The notes below the pieces were generated by a model that saw only the letters and a list, made by a program, of their open reading frames with translations, was not told where the DNA came from and did no database searches. DNA of 15,825 bases from contig JBOHVS010000164.1 of assembly GCA_050735975.1 (NCBI GenBank), forward strand, positions 1-15,825, written 5' to 3'. Made by a program: the position numbers and the translations under genes. This document shows positions 6,515 through 12,714 of this stretch, in pieces (the stretch's first letter is position 1; each line of letters starts with the position of its first letter). This DNA comes from DATMBL01 sp050735975 (GTDB taxonomy: Bacteria > Desulfobacterota > Binatia > UBA9968).

Positions 6515-6793
6515 TCAGTATCCGCCCGCAATCGCCGGGACGATAGAGATATTATCGTCCTCTTTCAGCGTTGTTTCCAGGTTCTGAAGAAAACGAATAT
6601 CGTCGCCGTTAACGTAAACATTGACGAACCTCCGAATTTTGCCGGTTTCATCACAAATCCGCTCTTTGATTCCCGGGAAATTCTTCTCCAGGTCCTCGAC
6701 CAAGGTCCTGATGTTCGTCCCTTGCGCGTTGACTTCGTCCGCACCTTGGGTGAACTTGCGCAACGGAGTGGGTACGCGAACTCGCACTGACAT
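6515..6793 (-). CDS. cysO: CysO/MoaD/ThiS-type sulfur carrier protein with Gly-Gly-Tyr tail
   Basis: A 92-residue ubiquitin-fold protein expected to carry sulfur as a C-terminal thiocarboxylate made by the E1-type enzyme upstream. The fold pattern is clear: MSVRVRVPTPLRKFTQG, IRTLVEDLEKNFPGIKERIC, RRFVNVYVNGDDIRFLQNLETTLKEDDNISIVPAIAGG. It resembles mycobacterial CysO rather than molybdopterin-type MoaD, and the next gene is a cysteine synthase. Oddity: the chain does not end at Gly-Gly but at Gly90-Gly91-Tyr92, so a protease must remove Tyr before activation; such processing by JAMM/Mec-type enzymes is known for QbsE and HcyS. The start has an excellent ribosome site, AAGGAGGT, 6 bases before ATG. 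Confidence 0.88.
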   Translation of the reverse strand: MSVRVRVPTPLRKFTQGADEVNAQGTNIRTLVEDLEKNFPGIKERICDETGKIRRFVNVYVNGDDIRFLQNLETTLKEDDNISIVPAIAGGY

Positions 6794-7093
6794 AAAGTAA
6801 CCTCCTTAACCGTTTCCGCCCTGCCACAGAATGCGAGTGGAGTGCGGAGATGATGCTAGAAATGTCCTCGAAAACAAGCCTCGACACGACTCACCGTCGG
6901 CCCGCGCCTGGGAGGTATCGCGTCTTTTTGATCAAAATAGACTTTCGTTTACCGCAAGGCAAACCCGCCAAAGCAGGTTCAGGTTGAGTTTCGACCCTCG
7001 AACTTCGAACCTCGCTAACCTTAACCTGGCCTTAACCTACTTGGCCTTGGCCTCAACCTGAGCCTTAAGCTTGGGTTCCGACTCATGCAGACC
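6794..7093. other. Intergenic region with a perfect palindrome and CTTAACC-rich repeats
   Basis: No gene seen. It holds a 12-base perfect palindrome TTTTGATCAAAA at 6926-6937, which could be an operator. From about 6975 to 7075 there is a low-complexity stretch of repeated TTAACC, TTGGCC and AACCTCG units, framed by a 10-base inverted repeat (TCAGGTTGAG at 6979-6988, its complement at 7052-7061). On the minus strand this is the long leader of cysO. I found no riboswitch in it. Confidence 0.45.
6926..6937. promoter_or_regulatory. Perfect 12-base palindrome, possible operator
   Basis: TTTTGATCAAAA is fully self-complementary and lies about 130 bases upstream of the cysO start on the minus strand. 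A dimeric regulator could bind it, but short AT-rich palindromes also occur by chance. Confidence 0.2.
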
Positions 7094-7246
7094 AGCAGGC
7101 TGCTGAAAAAGCCTCATATGCTTCGTTGCGCTCGATCGCCTCGCTCCAACGTACTGGGTAAGTACGCCTCCGCTCGTCGATTTTCGGGCGCCTCGCCTCT
7201 GAGGTCTTTTGAGCAGCCTGCAAACAGAGTTTTTCAGCAGCCTGCT
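7094..7246. repeat. MITE-like element with 17-base perfect terminal inverted repeats
   Basis: A 153-base element bounded by AGCAGGCTGCTGAAAAA (7094-7110) and its exact reverse complement (7230-7246). A second right-end-like copy, TTTTGAGCAGCCTGC, sits inside at 7207-7221. The interior is itself an imperfect palindrome around CGTACT/AGTACG (about 7149-7165). There is no gene inside. The right terminal repeat runs into the TAG stop of the threonine-synthase-like gene. Related fragments occur at 8522-8551 and 9814-9836, so the element belongs to a dispersed family in this genome. Confidence 0.8.
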
Positions 7247-8507
7247 AGCTGCCTGTGGCCTTGGCAGTAGCAGCCGGATCTAACTCCTGGTACAGGCGGT
7301 CGAAGTTCTGCAAGGTAGCATTGATGGTGAAGGGTTTCTCCACGCTGCTCGCGACCGTCTCAAGCGTCTTGTAACCGTTTCCCGTGATGCTGATCACGAT
7401 CGATTCGTCTCTTGGAATTCTCCCTTGCTGAATGAGTTTCTGCGCCACCGCCACTTCGGTGCCACCTGCGGGCTCGGTGAAGATGCCCTCCGTCCGAGCG
7501 AGCAATTTGATGCCGTCGAGGATTTCTTCGTCGCTCACGCTTTCACCCCATCCGCCCGATTCACGTATGGCTTGAAGTACGTAATAACCGTCCGCCGGAT
7601 TACCGATCGCTATCGAGCTTGCGATTGTGTTCGGCTTGACCGGACTGATCAAATCCGTTCCTTTCTGCAAAGCGTTGATGATCGGAGCGCAGCCTGCGGC
7701 TTGCGCCGAATAGATTTTGCAGCCGGTATCTTCGACCAGTCCCACCTTGATGAGTTCCTTGAAAGCTTTGGCCAGCTTGGGGAGAATCGTCCCGCCCGCC
7801 GAAGCGACCACGATGTGCTTGGGGAGCTGCCATCCTAACTGCTCGGCGACTTCGAAAGCGTGTGTTTTCGCGCCTTCGGAATAGTACGGACGTAAATTAA
7901 CATTGACAAAGGCCCATCCGTATTTATCGCCGATTTCACTACAGAGACGATTCACGTCGTCATAGTTGCCTTTGATTGCCACCGTCCGTGGGCCATAAAT
8001 GGCGGAACCGATAATCTTCCCTTGTTCCAATCCATCGGGAATAAAGACATAGCAGTTGAGTCCCGCTTTGGCGGCATGGGCGGCCACTGAGTTGGCGAGA
8101 TTTCCCGTCGAAGCGCAGGAGACCGTATCGAAGCCGAACTCGATGGCTTTGGAAATGGCGACGGAAACCACCCTGTCCTTGTACGAGAAGGTCGGATGGT
8201 TGACCGAATCATCCTTAAGGTAGAGCTCCTTCACGCCCAACGCTTCGCCGAGCCGGTGAGCCCGGATCAAAGGAGTGAAACCGGAATGAAGGCCGACCTG
8301 CGGCTCGCCGTCGAGCGGCAACAGCTCGCGATAGCGCCAAAGGTTCCGCTCGCGCGAACCGATCTTCTCCCGGCTGATGGCCCTTTTGATGCCTTCGTAG
8401 TCGTATACGATCTCAAGCGGGCCAAAACAGTTCTCGCAAACGTGAAGCGGTTTCTTGGGATAGTCTTGTCCACATTCTCTGCACACAAGTCCTTTGACGA
8501 AGCTCAT
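7245..8507 (-). CDS. thrC: Threonine-synthase-like PLP enzyme with N-terminal zinc ribbon
   Basis: A 420-residue fold-type II PLP enzyme. Threonine synthase converts O-phosphohomoserine to threonine. The N-terminus is a zinc ribbon (Cys9, Cys12, Cys24, Cys27; VCRECG then VCENCFGPLE). The catalytic part shows FTPLIRAHRLGEALG, the PLP lysine in NHPTFSYKDRVV (Lys110), the phosphate loop CASTGNLANSVAAHAAKAGL, VASAGGTILPKLAKAF, and SITGNGYKT near the C-terminus. ATG at 8505-8507 has AAGGAAC 6 bases before it. The stop lies in the edge of a mobile repeat, so the last few residues may be repeat-derived. Because it sits between an E1 enzyme and a sulfur carrier downstream of a SAM riboswitch, an alternative role in homocysteine formation from O-phosphohomoserine is possible; sequence alone cannot decide. 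Confidence 0.88.
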   Translation of the reverse strand: MSFVKGLVCRECGQDYPKKPLHVCENCFGPLEIVYDYEGIKRAISREKIGSRERNLWRYRELLPLDGEPQVGLHSGFTPLIRAHRLGEALGVKELYLKDDSVNHPTFSYKDRVVSVAISKAIEFGFDTVSCASTGNLANSVAAHAAKAGLNCYVFIPDGLEQGKIIGSAIYGPRTVAIKGNYDDVNRLCSEIGDKYGWAFVNVNLRPYYSEGAKTHAFEVAEQLGWQLPKHIVVASAGGTILPKLAKAFKELIKVGLVEDTGCKIYSAQAAGCAPIINALQKGTDLISPVKPNTIASSIAIGNPADGYYVLQAIRESGGWGESVSDEEILDGIKLLARTEGIFTEPAGGTEVAVAQKLIQQGRIPRDESIVISITGNGYKTLETVASSVEKPFTINATLQNFDRLYQELDPAATAKATGS

Positions 8508-8521
8508 CGTTGTTCCTTTCT

Positions 8522-8581
8522 GCAGGCCATTGAAAAAGGCTCATCTGCTTCCTGTCTGCGTGCAACGCACAGGCAGGCGTT
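8522..8581. repeat. Degenerate repeat fragment with nested hairpin
   Basis: GCAGGCCATTGAAAAAGGC followed by TCATCTGCTTC resembles the left end of the element at 7094 (GCAGGCTGCTGAAAAAGCC, then TCATATGCTTC). Where the intact copy continues with GTTGCGCT, this one is interrupted by a hairpin (CCTGTCTGCGTG pairing with CGCACAGGCAGG, one mismatch) and resumes with GTTGCGCT. This looks like one small repeat inserted in another, directly upstream of the threonine-synthase-like gene. Confidence 0.5.
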
Positions 8582-8774
8582 GCGCTAAGGGCTAAGGGCA
8601 AGTGGGCGAAGCGCAGAAGTCAGATCTGAACAGGTTCCTTTCCATCCTCTTTGTTTTCGCTGATCTCTGATCTCCGACGTCTGACCTCCGGCCTAACTCC
8701 CCTGCTACATGCCCCCTGCTCTTTGCTCCTTGCGCTTTGCCAGTTCGTATGCCTTCTTCGGCGCGATCGTATGG
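8582..8774. other. Intergenic stretch between moeB and the thrC-like gene
   Basis: No gene, terminator or riboswitch seen. It contains low-complexity pyrimidine-rich repetition (GATCTCTGATCTCCGACG and CCCTGCTC/TTTGCTCC motifs) of the kind scattered through the other gaps in this window. Nothing obvious would stop transcription passing from moeB into thrC on the minus strand. Confidence 0.4.
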
Positions 8775-9548
8775 TTAGATTCCGTTCGTTGCCGCGCTAC
8801 ACGCCTTGCAATGGTCATCCTTTTTTACTTCTACTTCATGAAATTTCATTAGTTTCGCGTCGTAAGTGAGCAGCCGGTTCACCAGCAGCCCCTCTTCAAG
8901 TCCCGCCAGGTATTTGATCGCTTCTGTCGCCTGAATCGACCCGATCACTCCGGCTACAGAACCGAGAATCCCCGCTTGTTGGCAGCTCAGGATCTCGCCT
9001 GTTGGGGGCGGTTCCTTGAACAGGCACCGATAGCAGGCGCTTCTCCGGGGAAGCACGGTCATTGTTTGCCCTTGGAGCCGGACGATGCCCGCATGCGAAT
9101 ACGGGATGCCTAGCTTCACTGCCGTGTCATTGACGAGAAATTTGGTGTCAAAATTGTCGCTTCCATCGATGACGAAGTCACAATCCGAAAACAGCTTGGC
9201 GGCGTTATGTTCTTCCAGCACGGTCGGGTGGACGCCGACTTCCGTGTCGGGATTCAGGCGGGTCAACTTGTCTTTCGCGGACGTCACTTTTTTGCGACCA
9301 ATGTCCGGGGTGGAGTGTAGGATTTGCCGCTGCAGGTTTGACAATTCAACTTCGTCGGGATCAACCAGATGCAAGGTGCCGATTCCCGATGCGGCCAGAT
9401 AGAATGCGGCCGGTGAGCCTAACCCACCGGCTCCAACGATTAGAACGCTAGCCTGTCTTAAACGGAGCTGGGCTTTACCGCCCAGATCCGGAACCATGAT
9501 CTGCCGGCTATAGCGTTCTATTTGATCTGATGTTAGGCGAATGCTCAT
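8775..9548 (-). CDS. moeB: MoeB/ThiF-family E1-like sulfur-carrier adenylyltransferase
   Basis: A 257-residue enzyme that would use ATP to adenylate the C-terminal glycine of a sulfur carrier protein, the step before thiocarboxylate formation. It shows the nucleotide loop VGAGGLGSP (Gly39-Gly44), LVDPDEVELSNLQRQ, GRKK, DGSDNF with Asp131, CQQAGILG (Cys189, the position of the ThiF persulfide cysteine), and zinc-binding pairs Cys172/Cys175 and Cys247/Cys250. There is no C-terminal rhodanese domain, so sulfur must come from a separate donor. ATG at 9546-9548 has GGAG 5 bases upstream. It is the first gene behind a SAM-I riboswitch, and the carrier two genes downstream is its likely partner. It could also serve other ubiquitin-fold carriers such as MoaD elsewhere in the genome. 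Confidence 0.9.
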   Translation of the reverse strand: MSIRLTSDQIERYSRQIMVPDLGGKAQLRLRQASVLIVGAGGLGSPAAFYLAASGIGTLHLVDPDEVELSNLQRQILHSTPDIGRKKVTSAKDKLTRLNPDTEVGVHPTVLEEHNAAKLFSDCDFVIDGSDNFDTKFLVNDTAVKLGIPYSHAGIVRLQGQTMTVLPRRSACYRCLFKEPPPTGEILSCQQAGILGSVAGVIGSIQATEAIKYLAGLEEGLLVNRLLTYDAKLMKFHEVEVKKDDHCKACSAATNGI

Positions 9549-9560
9549 GTCGGCTCCAGC

Positions 9561-9597
9561 AAAAAAAAACCTCTCCTTAGTTAGATAAGAAGAGGTT
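9561..9597 (-). terminator. Intrinsic terminator of the SAM riboswitch expression platform
   Basis: On the minus strand a stem formed by AACCTCTTCTTA and CTAAGGAGAGGTT is followed by nine U (9569-9561), ending about 12 bases before the moeB start. The 5' half, CCTCTTCTTATC (9595-9584), can instead pair with the 3' P1 strand of the aptamer, GATAAGGTGAGG, over 12 positions with one wobble and one mismatch. That gives a classic antiterminator: bound SAM frees the terminator and stops transcription. Confidence 0.9.
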
Positions 9598-9603
9598 TAC
9601 CCT

Positions 9604-9717
9604 CACCTTATCTTTCCTCCCGCTAGGGAAGGTAGGATTTAGCACCAGCGTTCCTGCGTGAGGAACCGGTTGCTGTGGCTTCGAAGGGCCAATCCCTCCA
9701 CCACTCTGGATAAGGTG
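9604..9717 (-). ncRNA. SAM-I (S-box) riboswitch aptamer
   Basis: On the minus strand the RNA folds as an S-box. P1 is CACCTTATC paired perfectly with GATAAGGTG. The core AGAGTGGTGGAGGGA, TTGGCCCTTCGAAGCC and AGCAACCGG matches the SAM-I consensus closely. P3 is closed by CCGGTTCCT and AGGAACGCTGG. The conserved GGTGCTAAATCCTACC follows, then P4 (CTTCCC, TAGC, GGGAGG). It binds S-adenosylmethionine and controls transcription of moeB and probably the downstream sulfur genes. SAM-I elements normally control methionine, cysteine and SAM metabolism, which is strong evidence for the role of this operon. Confidence 0.96.
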
Positions 9718-9738
9718 TCCAGACGATATGTCGCCAGA

Positions 9739-9767
9739 ACACTATCGCGGCAGGCCGGGTGTGTCAA
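9739..9767 (-). promoter_or_regulatory. Likely sigma70 promoter of the SAM-riboswitch operon
   Basis: On the minus strand a perfect TTGACA (9767-9762) is 17 bases from TAGTGT (9744-9739). The -10 box matches only at its key T-A and final T. Transcription would start near 9732, about 15 bases before the P1 stem of the riboswitch, exactly where a leader promoter should be. Confidence 0.6.
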
Positions 9768-9813
9768 GCGCCACCTGGGACCACTGAGCGAAGCGATTGA
9801 ACGGTTTGAACAG

Positions 9814-9836
9814 GTCTTTTTCAGCAGTCTGCTAGC
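9814..9836. repeat. Right-end fragment of the MITE-like repeat family
   Basis: TTTTTCAGCAGTCTGCTAGC, preceded by GTC, matches the right end of the element at 7230-7249 (TTTTTCAGCAGCCTGCTAGC) with one substitution. It lies upstream of the riboswitch promoter and of the PrpD gene. With the left-end fragment at 8522 it brackets moeB and its leader. Confidence 0.55.
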
Positions 9837-9899
9837 CGTGCATTTTCTCTCGAGGAGAGTATAGTAGAGAGCCGCACCATCTGTGACGACAGTTTGAAC

Positions 9900-9950
9900 A
9901 TGGCAAAGCGCAGCAAAAAGGTCAGCCCCTCAGCCAGGAGCAGAAAATGA
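9900..9950 (+). CDS. Possible 16-residue basic leader peptide overlapping the PrpD start
   Basis: A tiny frame, MAKRSKKVSPSARSRK, ends in TGA that overlaps the ATG of the next gene (AAAATGA). The four-base overlap is what coupled genes show, but there is no clear ribosome site before its ATG and so short a frame can arise by chance. Confidence 0.2.
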   Translation: MAKRSKKVSPSARSRK

Positions 9951-11320
9951 AGCCTCACTCTCAGGCGATAGCAGAGTTTGTCCGGCGGCTAAAGCTCGCT
10001 GACGTGCCTCCTGCTGTCGTCGCAAAATCTAAACTCGTATTTCTCGATACGCTCGGAGTGGCGCTGGCTTCGTCGACCATGGAGTTTGGGCAGATGGTTT
10101 TAAATGTTGCCCGAAAGCTCGGCGGTTCGCCCGATAGTTCTGTGATCGGGTCACCCGGAAAAGTTGCGGCGGCGAACGCGGTTCTGGCAAACGGAACTTT
10201 GGCCCATGGTCTTGATTATGACGATACGTTGGAGGAAGCCATCGTCCACACGGGGTGCTGCGCGGCAATGACCGCTCTGGCGGTAGGTGAAGAGGTCAGA
10301 GGCAGCGGCCTGGAAGTCCTGCAAGCGGCTATCGCCGGCACGGAAGTCCTATGCAAAGTAGGCCTGGTTGCGCCGGGAAAATTTCACGCGCGCGGATTTC
10401 ATCCAACCGCGTTATGCTCGACCTTCGGCGCCGCCGCAGCGGCGGGCAAGCTCTACGATCTGGAAATCCCGCAATCGGTCGATGCGTTTGGTTTGTGCGG
10501 CAGCCAAAGCTCCGGGATTATCGAGTATCTCGCCGATGGGACCTGGACCAAACGACTTCATCCCGGTTGGTCGGCGCACGGCGGAGTGGTCGCAACCCTG
10601 CTGGCGCGAGAAGGATTTCGCGGCCCGGCGGCGGTCTTCGAAGGCCAGCACGGCTTCTATCGCTCGTTTGGCGGCGCGAACGGGTACCGCTTCGAAAAAC
10701 TCCTCGAATTGGGTCGGATTTGGGAAACACCTCGATTGACTTTTAAATCGTATCCGTGCGGCTCGATATCCCACCCCTATATGGATTGCGCTCTCAAGCT
10801 AAGACAGAGACATTCACTTTTGCCGGAAAAAATCGTCGAAGTAGTTTGCCGGACCGCAGAGGGGCCGGTGCACCGGCTGTGGGAGCCTTTGGCACAAAAG
10901 CAGCAGCCCGCCACCTCTTACGGGGCGAAATTCAGCCTGCCCTTCAGCATTGCGGTCATGCTCATCCGAGGCAGGGCCGGTTTGGAAGAATTTTCCGAAG
11001 CGGCGATCGGCGACCCGGCAGTGCTCGCCCTCGCCGGAAAAGTGCGTTACCAGCTAGACCCGACGATCGACTATCCACGTCATTTCTCGGGTCATGTGCG
11101 AATCACTTTAGATGATGGCAGCGTGGTTGAGGAAAATCAGCCGCATCCCCGGGGAGGGTTTGAATCACCGCTCTCTGCGGAAGAGATTGAGGACAAATTT
11201 CGGGCCAATGCGAGGCTCGCTCTATCGGAAGATAAAGTGATCGGAGTCATCGAGTTGGTCAGGCACCTGGAGCAGCTGCCCTCGATCGCAACATTAACTG
11301 AGCTGCTGAATGGACGCTGA
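9947..11320 (+). CDS. MmgE/PrpD-family protein (2-methylcitrate dehydratase-like)
   Basis: A 457-residue protein of the MmgE/PrpD family, whose characterised members dehydrate 2-methylcitrate in propionate breakdown or act on cis-aconitate and itaconate. It has the all-helical N-terminal domain with VFLDTLGVALASS, the family hallmark GTLAHGLDYDDT (about residues 83-94), KFHARGFHPTALCSTFGAAAAAGKL, TKRLHPGWSAHGGVVATLLAREGF, KSYPCGSISHPYMDCAL, and a C-terminal VRITLDDGSVVEENQPHPRGG. ATG at 9947 has AGGAG 7 bases upstream. No prpB or prpC is near, so propionate catabolism is not supported. Instead it precedes an AfuA-type ABC importer by 260 bases on the same strand, suggesting a small imported carboxylate. 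The substrate is unknown. Confidence 0.9.
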   Translation: MKPHSQAIAEFVRRLKLADVPPAVVAKSKLVFLDTLGVALASSTMEFGQMVLNVARKLGGSPDSSVIGSPGKVAAANAVLANGTLAHGLDYDDTLEEAIVHTGCCAAMTALAVGEEVRGSGLEVLQAAIAGTEVLCKVGLVAPGKFHARGFHPTALCSTFGAAAAAGKLYDLEIPQSVDAFGLCGSQSSGIIEYLADGTWTKRLHPGWSAHGGVVATLLAREGFRGPAAVFEGQHGFYRSFGGANGYRFEKLLELGRIWETPRLTFKSYPCGSISHPYMDCALKLRQRHSLLPEKIVEVVCRTAEGPVHRLWEPLAQKQQPATSYGAKFSLPFSIAVMLIRGRAGLEEFSEAAIGDPAVLALAGKVRYQLDPTIDYPRHFSGHVRITLDDGSVVEENQPHPRGGFESPLSAEEIEDKFRANARLALSEDKVIGVIELVRHLEQLPSIATLTELLNGR

Positions 11321-11434
11321 TCGGAGGCCATAGCGGTCGAAGCGAATCGCAAGGAGCCATGAGCAAAGGACAAGAACAATATCAAGGTCAGAAATCGGCG
11401 GGCCGGCGCTCCTCACTCGGTGCTCCTCCCTTCA

Positions 11435-11486
11435 GCCGAAGGCTGATCCGCCTCCGCCAGAGACCTTGGCGGATCCGTCCTTCGGC
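11435..11486. repeat. Nested inverted repeat (REP-like) between prpD-like and ABC genes
   Basis: GCCGAAGG (11435-11442) pairs with CCTTCGGC (11479-11486), and inside it GATCCGCC (11445-11452) pairs with GGCGGATC (11468-11475). Together they form a long imperfect hairpin with a 15-base loop. No T-run follows, so it is not a convincing terminator. It occupies the middle of the 259-base gap, in which I see no gene. Confidence 0.55.
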
Positions 11487-11579
11487 GGAAAAGCTTTGTG
11501 GCGGACCCTGCTTTCCTCGCGCCCTATTGCGAATGCAACAAAGATCTGATCTCTATCGGGGTAAGGAGGTAACTTAGAC

Positions 11580-12599
11580 ATGAAAAAGATGTGTCTCTTT
11601 TTAGTGTTGGGCTTGTGGGTCGCCAGCACCTCCGCTTCCATGGCCCAGGATTCCGCGTTGATTCAGGCGGCGAAAAAGGAGGGTAAGGTCGTTTGGTACA
11701 CCTCATTAGCCCTTCCCTCGTCGACGGCCCTTGCCCATGCCTTTAGGACAAAGTACGCGGGAGTCGACGTCGAGGTGCATCGTACCGGATCCCAGCGAGT
11801 CTTGCAGAGGGTAATGCAGGAAGCGACTGCAGGAATCAAGAACGCGGATATCATACATACGTCGGACGCGGGCCACTTCGTGCTGCTTAAAGAAAAAGGC
11901 ATGCTCACGAAGTACATGCCGAAAAGCGTCGAGGTCTTCCCCCAGGGGTTCAAGGACAAGGGCGGTTTCTACTACGGGATGAGAGCTACGCTTTCAGTGA
12001 TTGCGTACAACCCGAAGGTCGTCCCCGACAAGGATGCGCCCAAGACATGGAAGGACCTGTTGAACCCCAAGTGGAAGGGGAAGATGGTCAGCGCGCATCC
12101 CGGCTACAGCGGCATTATCATGACCCACGTGCTGGCTTTGGTAAACCTCTATGGCTGGGATTACTTCCGCGATCTGGCGAAGAACAGCCTGCATCTGGTT
12201 CAGTCGGCCAACGATCCCGCGGGCTTGGTGGCTTCGGCAGAGAGGCCGGTCGGCGCGAATGGCGCCGAATACTTTTATTACAAAACCCAAAAACAAGGGA
12301 ATCCCATCAAGATCGTTTATCCGAAAGAGGGAGTTCCTCTGGTGGTTTCGCCGGTCGCTATCGCTAAAGATGCGCCGCATCCCAACGCAGCCAAGCTATT
12401 CAGCGAGTTTGTAGCGGCTAAAGAATCGCAGCAATTGCTGGCCGATCGCGAAGGACTTTACACGGGTCATCCAGAGGTTACTTATCCGGCGGACAAGCCC
12501 AAGCTGAAGGATTTGAAACTCTTGAGCGCTGATCCCGATGAATTGGAAAACAGAAACGCGGAAATAAAGAAGCGGTTCATCGAGATCTTTGGCGCATGA
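11580..12599 (+). CDS. ABC transporter periplasmic substrate-binding protein (AfuA/FbpA-like)
   Basis: A 339-residue periplasmic binding protein delivering a solute to the permease and ATPase encoded next. It has a signal peptide (MKKMCLFLVLGLWVASTSASMA, cleavage likely after Ala22). The mature fold begins ALIQAAKKEGKVVWYTSL and includes DIIHTSDAGHFVLLKEKGML, YNPKVVPDKDAPKTWKDLLNPKWKGKMV, and IVYPKEGVPLVVSPVAIAKDAPHPNAAKLFSEFV, typical of the Fe(III)-type cluster. The paired tyrosines that bind iron in FbpA are not obvious: the matching stretch, VGANGAEYFYYK (residues 224-235), has a different spacing. Homologues also bind sugar phosphates, phosphonates or carboxylates, so iron should not be assumed. 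AAGGAGGT lies 10 bases before ATG. Confidence 0.9.
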   Translation: MKKMCLFLVLGLWVASTSASMAQDSALIQAAKKEGKVVWYTSLALPSSTALAHAFRTKYAGVDVEVHRTGSQRVLQRVMQEATAGIKNADIIHTSDAGHFVLLKEKGMLTKYMPKSVEVFPQGFKDKGGFYYGMRATLSVIAYNPKVVPDKDAPKTWKDLLNPKWKGKMVSAHPGYSGIIMTHVLALVNLYGWDYFRDLAKNSLHLVQSANDPAGLVASAERPVGANGAEYFYYKTQKQGNPIKIVYPKEGVPLVVSPVAIAKDAPHPNAAKLFSEFVAAKESQQLLADREGLYTGHPEVTYPADKPKLKDLKLLSADPDELENRNAEIKKRFIEIFGA

Positions 12600-12714
12600 G
12601 CATCCGGCACGGACGCAGGCTCTATTCAAAAGCCTGACAAGGTCGCGCGGGTGTTTGTGCGATGGAGGAAGAGGATGTCAGACGGTTACCCCTTCGCCCG
12701 AGGTAAATAATTCC

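Noticed and set aside
6945..6985. Fragment resembling a c-di-GMP-I (GEMM) riboswitch (AAGGCAAACC and CCAAAGCAGG)
   Set aside because: The conserved ACGCAAAGCC element and a closing P1 stem are missing, and on that strand no gene follows at a suitable distance.
8508..8774. A second riboswitch or terminator ahead of the thrC-like gene
   Set aside because: No S-box core or U-tract hairpin is present; the gap holds repeat fragments and low-complexity sequence only.
9855..9870. TATAGT at 9860-9865 as a -10 box for the PrpD-like gene
   Set aside because: No acceptable -35 box lies 16-18 bases upstream, so the match alone is too weak.
12662..12706. A 14-residue frame between the binding-protein and permease genes
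   Set aside because: Very short, not coupled to the permease start, and with no supporting feature.
12589..12714. An extended N-terminus of the permease from a TTG start
   Set aside because: It would overlap the binding-protein gene, and the added 42 residues are Arg/Cys-rich and unlike permease N-termini; ATG at 12715 has a plausible ribosome site.
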